DNA of 64,000 nucleotides from Streptomyces erythrochromogenes (GCF_036170895.1 NZ_CP108036.1:3906001-3970000); one strand, 5' to 3'. Shown: positions 25,507 through 34,423, counted from the first letter of the stretch. Notes: generated from the letters alone by a model not told the origin. Numbers and translations are program-made.

Positions 25507-26462
25507 CAGCGCCCACGCCGGACCCCAGCATTCCGCCCACGGCCGCCACAGCTGTGCGGCTCGGCCTCCCCGGCGGGGAAGCGGTGACGCACCGGGACGT
25601 GGCCGCCAACGGCGCCCGCTTCCACGTCGCCGAGCTCGGTGACGGACCCCTGGTGCTGTTGCTGCACGGCTTCCCGCAGTTCTGGTGGACGTGGCGGCAC
25701 CAGCTGACCGCGCTCGCCGACGCCGGGTACCGGGCCGTCGCGATGGACCTGCGCGGGGTCGGCGGCAGCGACCGCACCCCGCGCGGCTACGACCCCGCCA
25801 ACCTGGCCCTCGACATCACCGGGGTCATCCGGTCCCTCGGCGAGCCGGACGCCGCGCTCGTCGGGCACGACCTGGGCGGGTACCTCGCCTGGACGGCGGC
25901 CGTGATGCGGCCCAAGCTGGTGCGCCGGCTCGTCGTGTCGTCCATGCCCCACCCCCGGCGGTGGCGCTCGGCGATGCTGTCGGACTTCGGGCAGACCAGG
26001 GCGAGTTCCCACATCTGGGGCTTCCAGCGGCCGTTCGTCCCCGAGCGGCAGCTCGTCGCCGACGGCGGGGCCCTCGTGGGGGACCTGATCCGCGACTGGT
26101 CGGGGCCGCGGCCTCCCGAGGAGGAAGACCTCGCCGTGTACCGGCGGGCCATGTGCATCCCCTCCACCGCGCACTGCTCGATCGAGCCGTACCGCTGGAT
26201 GATGCGGTCGATGGCCCGGCCCGACGGGCTCCAGTTCAACCGGCGGATGAAGCGCCCGGTCCGGGTGCCCACGCTGCACCTGCACGGTTCGCTCGACCCG
26301 GTGATGCGCACGCGCAGCGCCGCCGGATCCGGCGAGTACGTCGAAGCCCCGTACCGGTGGCGGCTGTTCGACGGGCTCGGGCACTTCCCGCACGAGGAGG
26401 ACCCCGTCGCCTTCTCGACCGAGCTGGTGAACTGGCTGAAGGACCCCGAGCCCGACCGCTGA
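25503..26462 (+). CDS. Alpha/beta hydrolase, epoxide-hydrolase type
   Basis: The 319-residue protein has the oxyanion motif LLHGFPQFWWTW typical of epoxide and haloalkane hydrolases. The nucleophile elbow GHDLGG carries Asp123, not Ser, which is the mark of these enzymes. The terminal His is in GHFPHEEDP near the C-terminus. It should open epoxides via an alkyl-enzyme ester, but the physiological substrate is unknown. The gene overlaps the holin-like gene by four bases, so the two share an operon. The tract ends without a clear terminator before the 57-aa gene. Confidence 0.9.
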   Translation: MTAPTPDPSIPPTAATAVRLGLPGGEAVTHRDVAANGARFHVAELGDGPLVLLLHGFPQFWWTWRHQLTALADAGYRAVAMDLRGVGGSDRTPRGYDPANLALDITGVIRSLGEPDAALVGHDLGGYLAWTAAVMRPKLVRRLVVSSMPHPRRWRSAMLSDFGQTRASSHIWGFQRPFVPERQLVADGGALVGDLIRDWSGPRPPEEEDLAVYRRAMCIPSTAHCSIEPYRWMMRSMARPDGLQFNRRMKRPVRVPTLHLHGSLDPVMRTRSAAGSGEYVEAPYRWRLFDGLGHFPHEEDPVAFSTELVNWLKDPEPDR

Positions 26463-26589
26463 CCGCCCGCCGTCCGAACGGCAGTTCAGTAGTCGGATCG
26501 TCTTACGAGCATTCAATTGCCCCGCGCATAGGCCAATTGGCCGCCCCGTACGGGATTACGGACCTTGGGGCCCGGGCACAGAGCCGAGT

Positions 26590-26763
26590 ATGAGCTGGAC
26601 GCACGACTACGGTGACACCGCGCACGAACGCCGCTCGGCAGCTACGCCGGGCACGCACGAGGGGGCCGGCCGCCACGGCCACGACCCACACCTCGGGATT
26701 CCCCGCATCCTGCGCCGCCGGGCCCGCTGGGTCTCCGCACGCCTGCGGCATCCACGGACGTAG
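26590..26763 (+). CDS. 57-residue hypothetical protein
   Basis: The protein starts MSWTHDYGDTAHERRS and ends in an arginine-rich helix (RILRRRARWVSARLRHPRT). It has no membrane segment or known domain. The stop codon is embedded in a perfect 18-bp hairpin that would end its message. There is no strong ribosome site. I keep it because short conserved Streptomyces proteins of this composition exist, but the assignment is tentative. Confidence 0.5.
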   Translation: MSWTHDYGDTAHERRSAATPGTHEGAGRHGHDPHLGIPRILRRRARWVSARLRHPRT

Positions 26764-26806
26764 GGTGTCTTGTCGATCATGCCGGGCCTGATCGACAAGA
26801 CACCCT
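26762..26806. terminator. Perfect bidirectional terminator
   Basis: Two 18-bp arms (26762-26779, 26789-26806) are perfectly complementary, with a nine-base loop. It lies between converging genes and should stop transcription from both sides. Confidence 0.85.
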
Positions 26807-26831
26807 CCAGGGACCCGGCGGGGGCGCCGCG

Positions 26832-28043
26832 TCAGAGGGCGCAGCCCTGGCTCTCGACCCGGCGCTCGGCCGTCCGGCCCTTCTCGATGTCGTCGCGGAT
26901 CTCGTCCACGGTGAGCGCGTAGCCGGTGTTCGGGTCGTCGAGGGACTTCGCGAACACGACCCCGTACACCTTGCCGTCGGGCGTCAGCAGCGGGCCGCCG
27001 GAATTGCCCTGGCGGACCGTCGCGAACAGCGAGTACACGTCCCGTCGGACAGTACCGCGGTGGTAGATGTCCGGTCCGTTGGCATTGATCCGGCCGCGGA
27101 CCCGGGCCGCGCGGACGTCGTACGCGCCGTTCTCCGGGAAGCCGGCGACGATCGCGTCGCTGCCGCTCGCCGCGTCCTTGTCGGTGAACTCCAGCGGCGG
27201 CGCCTTCAGCTTGGGCACGTCCAGGACGGCGATGTCGCGCTCCCAGTCGTAGAGCACGACCTTGCCGTCGTAGAGCTTGCCCTCGCCGCCGATCTGCACG
27301 GTCGGCTCGCCGACCCCGCCCACGACGTGCGCGTTGGTCATGACCTTGCCGGGCGCGAAAACGAAGCCCGTGCCCTCCAGGACCTTGCTGCAACTGGGCG
27401 CCGTGCCGACGACCTTCACGATCGAGCGCTTCGCCACGTCCGCGACGGGACTGGTGGCGAGCGCCGGATCGGGCGCCCTCACCTCGGTGATGGGCTCGTT
27501 GGAGAACGGGCTGAACACCTGCGGGAAGCCGTTGCGCGCGAGGGTGGAGCTGAATTCCGAGAACCAGCTGTTCGCCTGGTCGGGCAGCACCCGCGAAACG
27601 CCCAGCAGCACCTTGGAGTTTCGGACCTCCTTGCCCAGGGTGGGCAGCGAGGTGCCGGCGAGCGCCGAGCCGATCAGCCAGGCCACGAGGAGCATCGCGA
27701 CGACGTTGACCAGGGCTCCGCCGGTGGCGTCGAGCACGCGCGCCGGCGTTCCGGTGATCTGGCGTCGGAGTTTGCCCCCGAGGTGGGTGGTCAGCGCCTG
27801 GCCGACCGAGGCGCAGATGATGATCGCCACGACGGCGATGACGACGACCGTGGTGGACACCTGGGTGCCGTTGTCGGTCACCCGGTCCCAGATCAGCGGG
27901 AGCAGGGCAACGGCGACGAGGCCACCGCCCAGGAAGCCGATCACCGACAGGATGCCGACGACGAACCCCTGGCGGTAGCCGACGATCGCGAACCATACGG
28001 CGGCGAGCAGCAACAGGATGTCCAGCACGTTCACGTGGGCCAC
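26832..28043 (-). CDS. MarP-like membrane-anchored serine protease
   Basis: This 403-residue protein has four N-terminal hydrophobic helices in a CvpA (colicin V production) type domain, then a trypsin-like periplasmic domain. The catalytic triad is visible: TNAHVV (His), WERDIAVLDV (Asp) and GNSGGP (Ser348). Mycobacterial MarP has the same arrangement and is required for acid resistance and cell-wall homeostasis. The GTG start follows the upstream Nudix stop by four bases, so they are coupled. It ends at the bidirectional terminator. The orthology to MarP is based on architecture only. Confidence 0.9.
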   Translation of the reverse strand: MAHVNVLDILLLLAAVWFAIVGYRQGFVVGILSVIGFLGGGLVAVALLPLIWDRVTDNGTQVSTTVVVIAVVAIIICASVGQALTTHLGGKLRRQITGTPARVLDATGGALVNVVAMLLVAWLIGSALAGTSLPTLGKEVRNSKVLLGVSRVLPDQANSWFSEFSSTLARNGFPQVFSPFSNEPITEVRAPDPALATSPVADVAKRSIVKVVGTAPSCSKVLEGTGFVFAPGKVMTNAHVVGGVGEPTVQIGGEGKLYDGKVVLYDWERDIAVLDVPKLKAPPLEFTDKDAASGSDAIVAGFPENGAYDVRAARVRGRINANGPDIYHRGTVRRDVYSLFATVRQGNSGGPLLTPDGKVYGVVFAKSLDDPNTGYALTVDEIRDDIEKGRTAERRVESQGCAL

Positions 28044-28047
28044 CGTC

Positions 28048-28770
28048 TCATGCGTGCCAGTCGAGCGGGACCTGGCGTGATCGGTCCCACGGGCGTTCCC
28101 AGCCGGCGAAGTGGAGGATCCGGTCGATCACCCCGGCCGTGAAACCCCAGACCAGGGCCGATTCGACGGTGAATCCGGGGCCCAGGTGGCCCCGCGGGTG
28201 GACCGTCGTGACCCGGTGCTCGGGATCCGTGAGGTCGGCCACCGGAACCGTGAACACCCGGGCCGTCTCGGCCGGGTCCACGACGCCGACCGGGCTGGGG
28301 GTGTGCCACCAGCCGAGGACCGGGGTCACGACGAACTCGCTGACCGGGATGTAGAGCCGGGGCAGCACCCCGAAGAGCTGGACCCCGGATGGATCGAGTC
28401 CCGTTTCTTCCTCGGCCTCGCGCAGCGCGGCCGCCAGCGGGCCGGTGGTGTGCGGATCCCCGTCCTCGGGATCCAGCGCGCCGCCCGGGAAGGACGGCTG
28501 GCCCGCGTGCGAGCGGAGGGTGCCGGCGCGCTCCATCAGGAGCAGCTCCGGGCCGCGGGACCCCTCTCCGAAGAGGATGAGGACGGCGGACTGCCGCCCC
28601 CGGCCGTCCTCGGGCGGCAGGAACCGGCTCAGCTGCCGCGGCTCCACGGTCCGGGCCGCCTCGACGACGGGATCGAGCCAGTCGGGCAGCCCCGCGGTGG
28701 TGACGGCCGGGCCGCCCCCCTCGCGCACTCCCGCAGTGACCCCGGCCTCGTCCCGTGTACCGCGCGTCAT
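28048..28770 (-). CDS. Nudix hydrolase, CoA-pyrophosphatase-like
   Basis: The 240-residue protein has the Nudix box split as GGALDPEDG then REAEEETG, with the CoA-specific lead-in TLRSHAGQPSFPGG. This matches the YeaB/NUDT7-type CoA pyrophosphatase group. It probably hydrolyses CoA or acyl-CoA to phosphopantetheine and ADP moieties. The ATG is preceded by AGGGG. It lies between nth and marP, in the same direction, and forms a short cluster with them. Confidence 0.87.
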   Translation of the reverse strand: MTRGTRDEAGVTAGVREGGGPAVTTAGLPDWLDPVVEAARTVEPRQLSRFLPPEDGRGRQSAVLILFGEGSRGPELLLMERAGTLRSHAGQPSFPGGALDPEDGDPHTTGPLAAALREAEEETGLDPSGVQLFGVLPRLYIPVSEFVVTPVLGWWHTPSPVGVVDPAETARVFTVPVADLTDPEHRVTTVHPRGHLGPGFTVESALVWGFTAGVIDRILHFAGWERPWDRSRQVPLDWHA

Positions 28771-28844
28771 AGGCACCCCTGTCCGCGTTCCTCTGTCAAC
28801 AGCGTCTCCCACACCGCAAACGCGGTCCGGGTACCGAATCGTTC

Positions 28845-29783
28845 CTACGCCTGCTGCGCCGCGCCCGCGCCCAGCGGCGGGGCGGGCAGGCCCGGGTAGT
28901 CCGGGGGCGGGCTCAGCCGCTGGCCCGGCTGGCCGCCCTTCTCGTACTTGAGCAGCTTCTTCGCCTTCTCCGGGTCCGTCTCGCCCTCCCCGTACGCCGG
29001 GCAGAGCGGGGCGATCGGGCAGGCCCCGCAGGCGGGCTTGCGGGCGTGGCAGATGCGGCGGCCGTGGAAGACGACCCGGTGCGAGAGCATCGTCCACTCG
29101 CTCTTCGGGAAGATCGCGCAGATCTCCGCCTCGACCTTCTCCGGGTCCTCCTGGTCGGTCCACTTCCAGCGGCGCACCAGCCGGCCGAAGTGGGTGTCCA
29201 CCGTGATCCCGGGGACGCCGAAGGCGTTGCCGAGGACCACGTTGGCGGTCTTGCGGCCGACGCCCGGCAGCTTGACCAGGTCCTCCAGCCGTCCCGGCAC
29301 CTCCCCGCCGTGGTCGTCCCGCAGCGCCTGCGAGAGGCCCAGCAGCGACCTGGCCTTCATTCGGAAGAACCCGGTCGGGCGGATGAGCTCCTCCAGATCC
29401 TCCGGGACGGCCGCGGCCATGTCCTCGGGGGTCGGATAGGCCGCGAAGAGCGCCGGGGTCGTCTGGTTCACCCGCAGGTCGGTGGTCTGTGCGGACAGCA
29501 CCGTCGCGACGAGGAGTTCGAAGGGATTGCGGAAGTCGAGCTCCGGATGGGCGTACGGGTAGGTCTCGGCCAGCTCTCGGTTGATGCGGCGCGCCCGGCG
29601 CACCATGGCCAGGCGGGATTCCGGCTTGGCAGCCGTCGGTTTCTTGGCCGAAACTTTGCCCTGAGGGGCGGTCACGGCCTTCGGGGGCGCCTCCGAAGGA
29701 CCTTGTTCGCCCACAGCTGAATTTTGGGCGTCCGTCACTCCTGCGGACCCCTTGGCCTGTGCTCTCACCGGCTTATTGGACAC
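28845..29783 (-). CDS. nth: Endonuclease III
   Basis: The 312-residue DNA glycosylase/AP lyase removes oxidised pyrimidines in base-excision repair. The helix-hairpin-helix [17 protein letters not shown] carries the catalytic Lys, and TVDTHFGRL the catalytic Asp. The four cysteines of the [4Fe-4S] cluster are in [17 protein letters not shown]. An Ala/Lys-rich N-terminal extension of about 60 residues is typical of actinobacteria. The GTG start follows TAGGCT by six bases, implying a leaderless message. It is divergent from crp. Confidence 0.95.
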   Translation of the reverse strand: MSNKPVRAQAKGSAGVTDAQNSAVGEQGPSEAPPKAVTAPQGKVSAKKPTAAKPESRLAMVRRARRINRELAETYPYAHPELDFRNPFELLVATVLSAQTTDLRVNQTTPALFAAYPTPEDMAAAVPEDLEELIRPTGFFRMKARSLLGLSQALRDDHGGEVPGRLEDLVKLPGVGRKTANVVLGNAFGVPGITVDTHFGRLVRRWKWTDQEDPEKVEAEICAIFPKSEWTMLSHRVVFHGRRICHARKPACGACPIAPLCPAYGEGETDPEKAKKLLKYEKGGQPGQRLSPPPDYPGLPAPPLGAGAAQQA

Positions 29784-29789
29784 CCGGCC

Positions 29790-29795
29790 AGCCTA
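29790..29795 (-). promoter_or_regulatory. -10 element TAGGCT for nth
   Basis: TAGGCT on the minus strand, six bases before the GTG start; the transcript would start at the start codon. Confidence 0.55.
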
Positions 29796-29963
29796 AGGCC
29801 GGGCGCTGACACCCGCCCGGACCTCAGGTAACACCACTCCGATTGGCCTCTCGCCGCACAGCACGCCCGTCCGTCCGGCATCCTTGTGATTGATCGCACT
29901 GTTTGAGCCGTCCGGCAAAATGGGGAGCGGTCCCCTGAGCTGGTCGACATAGGAGAGAGACTC

Positions 29964-30638
29964 GTGGACGACGTTCTGCGGCGCGCCCCGCTCTTCGCGG
30001 CGCTCGATGACGAGCAGGCCGCGGAGCTCCGCGCCTCCATGGGCGAGGTGACCCTCGCACGCGGTGACGCCCTGTTCCACGAGGGCGACCCCGGCGACCG
30101 GCTGTATGTCGTGACCGAGGGCAAGGTGAAGCTGCACCGCACCTCCCCCGACGGCCGCGAGAACATGCTGGCCGTCCTCGGCCCCGGCGAGCTGATCGGC
30201 GAGCTGTCGCTCTTCGACCCGGGCCCGCGCACCGCCACCGCCACCGCGCTGACCGAGGTCAAGCTGCTCGGCCTCGGCCACGGCGACCTCCAGCCCTGGC
30301 TCAACGCCCGGCCCGAGGTCGCGACCGCGCTGCTGCGCGCCGTCGCCCGGCGCCTGCGCAAGACCAACGACCAGATGTCCGACCTGGTCTTCTCCGACGT
30401 TCCCGGCCGCGTGGCCCGGGCGCTCCTCGACCTGTCGCGCCGCTTCGGCGTGCAGTCGGAGGAGGGCATCCACGTCGTCCACGACCTCACGCAGGAAGAG
30501 CTCGCGCAGCTCGTCGGCGCCTCCCGCGAGACCGTGAACAAGGCCCTGGCCGACTTCGCGGGCCGCGGCTGGCTCCGCCTGGAGGCCCGTGCGGTGATCC
30601 TGCTGGACGTGGAGCGCCTCGCGAAGCGTTCCCGCTGA
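29964..30638 (+). CDS. crp: Crp/Fnr-family cAMP receptor protein
   Basis: The 224-residue regulator has an N-terminal cyclic-nucleotide domain with the phosphate-binding motif GELIGELSLFDPGPRTATATA, which retains the Glu and Arg needed to hold cAMP. The C-terminal winged helix reads EELAQLVGASRETVNKAL (about residues 170-190). In S. coelicolor this protein (SCO3571) controls germination and antibiotic production. The GTG start has AGGAGAG eight bases upstream. The 180-bp gap to nth contains its promoter. A perfect 17-bp terminator follows. Confidence 0.95.
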   Translation: MDDVLRRAPLFAALDDEQAAELRASMGEVTLARGDALFHEGDPGDRLYVVTEGKVKLHRTSPDGRENMLAVLGPGELIGELSLFDPGPRTATATALTEVKLLGLGHGDLQPWLNARPEVATALLRAVARRLRKTNDQMSDLVFSDVPGRVARALLDLSRRFGVQSEEGIHVVHDLTQEELAQLVGASRETVNKALADFAGRGWLRLEARAVILLDVERLAKRSR

Positions 30639-30657
30639 CGGCACCCGCAGTCGCATC

Positions 30658-30691
30658 AGAAGGGTCCTGCCCGGCCGGGCAGGACCCTTCT
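30658..30691 (+). terminator. Terminator of crp
   Basis: A perfect 17-bp inverted repeat (AGAAGGGTCCTGCCCGG and its complement) 20 bases beyond the stop. It ends in TTCT. Confidence 0.85.
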
Positions 30692-30783
30692 GCGTGCCCG
30701 GGCGGGTCCGTTTCGCGGGGGCTCCTCCCCGCCCGCCCCCGCGCCTCGGACGCCGACGGGGCCGACCTGTGCACAGTGGAGGT

Positions 30784-31677
30784 ATGGAGCACAGGGGTCT
30801 GGACGCCTACGGGTACTTCGAGCGGGAGGGCTCCCTCGGGCAGGTGCAGGGCGAGTTCCGAGGGGTCGTGGCCGCCGCGCGCGCGAGAACGGCCGAGGCG
30901 TACGGGCGCCGGCTGCACAGCGCGTACCTGTACGGGTCCGTGCCGCGCGGGAGCGCCCGGCCCGGGCGCTCCGACCTCGACCTGCTGCTCGTCCTGCACC
31001 ACGCGCCCTCGGACGACGACCGCGACACCGCCGAGGTCCTCGCGCGCGGCATCGACGAGGACTTCGAGGAGATCGACGGGGTCGGCGTCCTGCTGCACGA
31101 CAAGGACACCGTGCTGAGCGAGGAGGAACGATTCGACCTGGGCTGGTTCCTCGCCTGCCTGTGCACCCCGCTGCTCGGCGCGGACCTGGCCGAGCACCTG
31201 CCGCGCTACCGGCCGGACAGCCTGCTCGCCCGTGAGACCAACGGCGACCTCGCCTCGCTCCTGCCCAGGTGGCGGACGAGCCTGCGGGAGGCCTCCGGAC
31301 CGCAGGAGTACCGGAGGCTGAGCCGGCTCTTCGCACGCCGCCTGGTGCGCACGGGATTCACGCTGGTCATGCCCCGGTGGGGTGGCTGGACCAGCGATCT
31401 GACCGAGTCCGCGGAGGTCTTCGGCAGCTTCTACCCGGAGCGCGCCGCCCAGATGCGGGCCGCGGCCGCGGTGGCCCTGGATCCGGTCGAGGACCCGGCC
31501 GTCCCGCGCTCCTACGTCGAGGACCTCGGCCCGTGGCTGGCGGACGAGTACACGGCCCGCCACGGCACCAAGACGCGGCTCCCCCGCGCGGGGGCGGCGC
31601 CTGGGCCTAGTTCTTCTGCAGGCGGACGGCGAGGGCGTCGACGGCCAGCTTGGCCTCCGCCAGGCCCGCGCCGGTGA
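30784..31677 (+). CDS. Nucleotidyltransferase-domain protein
   Basis: The 297-residue protein has a polymerase-beta-type nucleotidyltransferase motif, YLYGSVPRGSARPGRSDLDL, i.e. GS...DxD. This places it with kanamycin- and antibiotic-type or MNT-like transferases. Residues 150 onward are mostly helical with no clear second domain. The ATG is preceded by GGAGGT with almost no spacing, so the initiation mode is unclear. The last 24 codons overlap the convergent bL12-like gene and encode an Arg/Pro-rich tail, possibly unimportant. The substrate is unknown. Confidence 0.8.
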   Translation: MEHRGLDAYGYFEREGSLGQVQGEFRGVVAAARARTAEAYGRRLHSAYLYGSVPRGSARPGRSDLDLLLVLHHAPSDDDRDTAEVLARGIDEDFEEIDGVGVLLHDKDTVLSEEERFDLGWFLACLCTPLLGADLAEHLPRYRPDSLLARETNGDLASLLPRWRTSLREASGPQEYRRLSRLFARRLVRTGFTLVMPRWGGWTSDLTESAEVFGSFYPERAAQMRAAAAVALDPVEDPAVPRSYVEDLGPWLADEYTARHGTKTRLPRAGAAPGPSSSAGGRRGRRRPAWPPPGPRR

Positions 31678-31909
31678 TGCGGCGGTAGGCCTTGATCGCC
31701 GAGATCTGCCGGTCCTCGCGGATCAGGGCCCGCACCTCGTCCATGCCCGCCGGCTCCGGCTCCTCGATGCCCAGGTGGTCCAGCAGCAGCGCCAGGCGGC
31801 GCTCCGTCCGGTCCGCCTGCACCTGGAGGCTCCTCACGCGCAGCGACACCGTCGAGGTGATCCACCCGGCGGTGCCTATGAGCATGACGAGCAGGAACAC
31901 GGTGTTCAT
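31607..31909 (-). CDS. Membrane protein with bL12 C-terminal-like domain
   Basis: This 100-residue protein has an N-terminal membrane helix (MNTVFLLVMLIGTAGWI) and a coiled region. The C-terminal part ISAIKAYRRITGAGLAEAKL resembles the ribosomal L7/L12 C-terminal domain (residues about 65-100). It is thus a membrane-anchored bL12-like fold, not a ribosomal protein. GGAAGG precedes the ATG. The start overlaps the MBL hydrolase stop by ATGA. Its role is unknown. Confidence 0.8.
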   Translation of the reverse strand: MNTVFLLVMLIGTAGWITSTVSLRVRSLQVQADRTERRLALLLDHLGIEEPEPAGMDEVRALIREDRQISAIKAYRRITGAGLAEAKLAVDALAVRLQKN

Positions 31910-32751
31910 TCGGGCCTTCCAGGGATCAGTCCGTGATCTTGAAGGTACTCGAGCTGGGCGCGGACGGACCATTGCGCCGCCGGCCACAGGGAGCGGTCCA
32001 CGTCCGCGTACACCTGGGCGACGACCGCCTCGGGCGTGGTGAAGCCGTTCTCGACGGCCGTCTCGACCTGCGCCAGCCGGTGCGCCCGGTGGGCCAGGTA
32101 GTACTCCACGGCGCCCTGCGCGTCCTCCAGGACCGGCCCGTGCCCCGGCAGGACGGTGTGCACGCCGTCGTCCACGGTGAGGGAGCGCAGACGCCGCAGG
32201 GAATCCAGGTAGTCGCCGAGGCGGCCGTCGGGGTGCGCGACCACCGTGGTGCCGCGGCCGAGGATGGTGTCGCCGGTCAGCACCGCCCGGTCGGCGGGCA
32301 GGTGGAAGCAGAGCGAGTCGCTGGTGTGGCCCGGGGTCGGGACCACGCGCAGCTCCAGCCCGCCGGTCCGGATCACGTCCCCGGCGGCGAGGCCCTCGTC
32401 GCCGAGGCGCAGGGCCGGATCCAGCGCGCGCACCTTGGTGCCGGTGAGTTCGGCGAAGCGGCCGGCGCCCGCCGCGTGGTCGGGGTGTCCGTGGGTGAGC
32501 AGGGTGAGTGCGACCCGCTTGCCCGCCTGCTCGGCGGTGGCGACGACCGCCCGCAGGTGGGCCTCGTCCAGCGGGCCGGGGTCGATGACGACGGCGAGGT
32601 CCGAGCCCGGCTCGGACAGCAGCCAGGTGTTGGTGCCGTCCAGGGTCATCGCCGACGGGTTGGGGGCCAGTACGTTCACCGCGCGTGCGGTCGCCGGCCC
32701 GGAGGCGACGAATCCGCGGGGCTGTCCGGGCAGTGCTACGGCGTCGCTCAT
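31906..32751 (-). CDS. Metallo-beta-lactamase-fold hydrolase
   Basis: The 281-residue protein has the zinc motif THGHPDHAAG, a later PTPGHTSDSLCF, and LTGDTILG, giving the binuclear metal site of the MBL fold. The closest architecture is the LACTB2/RNase-like subgroup with a C-terminal wHTH-like region. No signal peptide is present, so it is cytoplasmic. It starts within the end of the Nudix gene (ATGA overlap) and is in a three-gene coupled unit with Nudix and bL12-like protein. Confidence 0.88.
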   Translation of the reverse strand: MSDAVALPGQPRGFVASGPATARAVNVLAPNPSAMTLDGTNTWLLSEPGSDLAVVIDPGPLDEAHLRAVVATAEQAGKRVALTLLTHGHPDHAAGAGRFAELTGTKVRALDPALRLGDEGLAAGDVIRTGGLELRVVPTPGHTSDSLCFHLPADRAVLTGDTILGRGTTVVAHPDGRLGDYLDSLRRLRSLTVDDGVHTVLPGHGPVLEDAQGAVEYYLAHRAHRLAQVETAVENGFTTPEAVVAQVYADVDRSLWPAAQWSVRAQLEYLQDHGLIPGRPE

Positions 32752-33656
32752 GCGGGACCTCCGGGGCCTCCGGGGCGCCCGCGACGGACGCGCTTGGTGA
32801 ACTCTTCGTGGCCCGGCCAGCTGAGCACCACCTCGCCGCCCTCCAGAGCGGCCTGCGCCAGCACGGGGGCGAGGTCCTGGGCCCCGGCCGCCGCGAGCGC
32901 GTCCGCGGCGCTCCCGTACGGCTCCAGGGAGCGCAGCGTGGAGATGGTGGGCGGCATCATCAGCAGCTCGCCCTTGTCGTAGCCGCCGGCGGCGTCGGCC
33001 GGGCGGATCCAGACGGTCCGGTCGGCCTCGGTGGAGGCGTTGCGGGTGCGCTGTCCCTCGGGGAGGGCGGCCACGAAGAACCAGGTGTCGTAGCGGCGCG
33101 GCTCGAACTCGGGGGTGATCCAGCGCGCCCACGCCCCGAGCAGGTCGGAGCGCAGCCACAGGCCGCGGCGTTCGAGGAAGTCCGCGAAGGACAGCTCCCG
33201 GGCCACGAGGGCCCGCCGGTCCGCCTCCCAGTCGTCACCGGTGGTGTCGCCGACGACGGTGTCCGGGCTCGGGCCGGCGAGCAGGACGCCCGCCTCCTCG
33301 AAGGTCTCCCGCACGGCGCCGCAGACGATGGCCTGGGCGGTACGGGGGTCGGTCCCGAGCCGGGCCGCCCAGTCCGCCTGGGAGGGGCCCGCCCAGCCGA
33401 CGTGGTGCTCCTCGTCGCGGGGGTCCACCCCACCGCCCGGATAGGCGTACGCGCCGCCGGCGAAGGCCATGGAGGCCCTCCTGCGCAGCATGTGGACGAC
33501 GGGCCCGTCCGGGGTGTCGCGCAGGAGCATCACGGTGGCGGCGAGCCGCGGTTCCACCGGGGTGAGCGAGCCGTCCGCGAGCGCGCGGATGCGGTCGGGC
33601 CATTCGGGCGGGTACCACTGGCCCCCGGCGGGGGGCTGCTGCTGACCATTCGGCAT
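32748..33656 (-). CDS. Nudix hydrolase, NUDT19-like
   Basis: The 302-residue protein has a Nudix fold with a long insertion: GGGVDPRDE marks the box start and the REU motif lies in RETFEEAGVLL after about 40 intervening residues. NUDT19-type proteins of this shape hydrolyse CoA species. A TAGCAT box lies six bases before the ATG and no ribosome site is visible, so the message is probably leaderless. It is the first gene of the coupled trio. Confidence 0.85.
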   Translation of the reverse strand: MPNGQQQPPAGGQWYPPEWPDRIRALADGSLTPVEPRLAATVMLLRDTPDGPVVHMLRRRASMAFAGGAYAYPGGGVDPRDEEHHVGWAGPSQADWAARLGTDPRTAQAIVCGAVRETFEEAGVLLAGPSPDTVVGDTTGDDWEADRRALVARELSFADFLERRGLWLRSDLLGAWARWITPEFEPRRYDTWFFVAALPEGQRTRNASTEADRTVWIRPADAAGGYDKGELLMMPPTISTLRSLEPYGSAADALAAAGAQDLAPVLAQAALEGGEVVLSWPGHEEFTKRVRRGRPGGPGGPA

Positions 33657-33662
33657 GGCCGG

Positions 33663-33668
33663 ATGCTA
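33663..33668 (-). promoter_or_regulatory. -10 element TAGCAT for the Nudix gene
   Basis: TAGCAT lies six bases before the ATG on the minus strand. Confidence 0.5.
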
Positions 33669-33705
33669 CGGCCATCCGGCCCGATGTTCGAGGGTCACCC
33701 TTTCA

Positions 33706-33727
33706 CCGGCCGCCGCGCGGCGGCCGG
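33706..33727 (-). terminator. Palindromic hairpin after the RidA gene
   Basis: A perfect 10-bp arm repeat, CCGGCCGCCG/CGGCGGCCGG, lies 57 bases beyond the RidA stop. There is no U-tract, so the terminator role is modest in confidence. Confidence 0.5.
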
Positions 33728-33784
33728 AACGGGGCGGGCCCGGCAGGCGGCGCCGCGCCCCGGTCCGTAGGGCTCCCGCGGGGA

Positions 33785-34258
33785 TCAGGCTCCGGGGACC
33801 AGCTCGACCTGGATCTCGACCTCGACGGGCGCGTCGAGCGGCAGGACCGCCACACCGACGGCGCTGCGGGCGTGGACGCCCTTCTCACCGAGGACGGCGC
33901 CCAGCAGCTCGCTCGCGCCGTTCAGCACGCCCGGCTGGCCGGTGAAGTCGGGGGCCGAGGCGACGAAGCCGACGACCTTCACGACACGCGCGATCTTGTC
34001 GAGGTCGCCGACGACCGACTTGACGGCGGCCAGGGCGTTCAGCGCGCAGGTGGCCGCCAGTTCCTTGGCCTGCTCCGGCGAGACCTCGGCGCCGACCTTG
34101 CCGGTGACCGGCATGCTGCCCTTGACCATCGGGAGCTGGCCCGCGGTGTAGACGTAGGCGCCCGACCGCACGGCCGGCTGGTACGTGGCCAGCGGCGGGA
34201 CGACCTCGGGCAGGGTCAGGCCGAGCTCGGCCAGCTTCGCGTCGACGACGCCGCTCAT
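33785..34258 (-). CDS. RidA/YjgF-family protein
   Basis: A 157-residue protein of the RidA superfamily (GAYVYTAGQLPM, CALNALAAVKSVVGDLD). RidA members are enamine/imine deaminases that clear reactive 2-aminoacrylate; some are regulatory. The Arg that binds substrate in canonical RidA, within an IPVR-like C-terminal motif, is not evident at the C-terminus here (EIQVELVPGA), so catalysis is uncertain. Its start overlaps the DUF4177 gene by ATGA and uses the GGGAGAAGG site inside that gene. Confidence 0.88.
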   Translation of the reverse strand: MSGVVDAKLAELGLTLPEVVPPLATYQPAVRSGAYVYTAGQLPMVKGSMPVTGKVGAEVSPEQAKELAATCALNALAAVKSVVGDLDKIARVVKVVGFVASAPDFTGQPGVLNGASELLGAVLGEKGVHARSAVGVAVLPLDAPVEVEIQVELVPGA

Positions 34259-34416
34259 GCCTTCTCCCGCTTGAGGTAGGCCACGAGCTGCTCGGGGTTG
34301 TTCGGGCCGGGCACGACCTGGACGAGCTCCCAGCCGTCCTCGCCCCAGGTGTCCAGGATCTGCTTGGTGGCGTGGACCAGCAGCGGGACCGTCGCGTATT
34401 CGAACTTCTTGGTCAT
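34255..34416 (-). CDS. DUF4177 small protein
   Basis: A 53-residue protein beginning MTKKFEYATVPLLVHATKQI with WGEDGWELVQVVPG, the DUF4177 hallmark. It is cytoplasmic with no membrane segment. Its ATG follows a TACCCT box by seven bases and lacks a ribosome site. It precedes and overlaps the RidA gene, and is divergent from the ArsA pair with 72 bp between starts. The biochemical role is unknown. Confidence 0.88.
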   Translation of the reverse strand: MTKKFEYATVPLLVHATKQILDTWGEDGWELVQVVPGPNNPEQLVAYLKREKA

Positions 34417-34423
34417 GGGAGCG

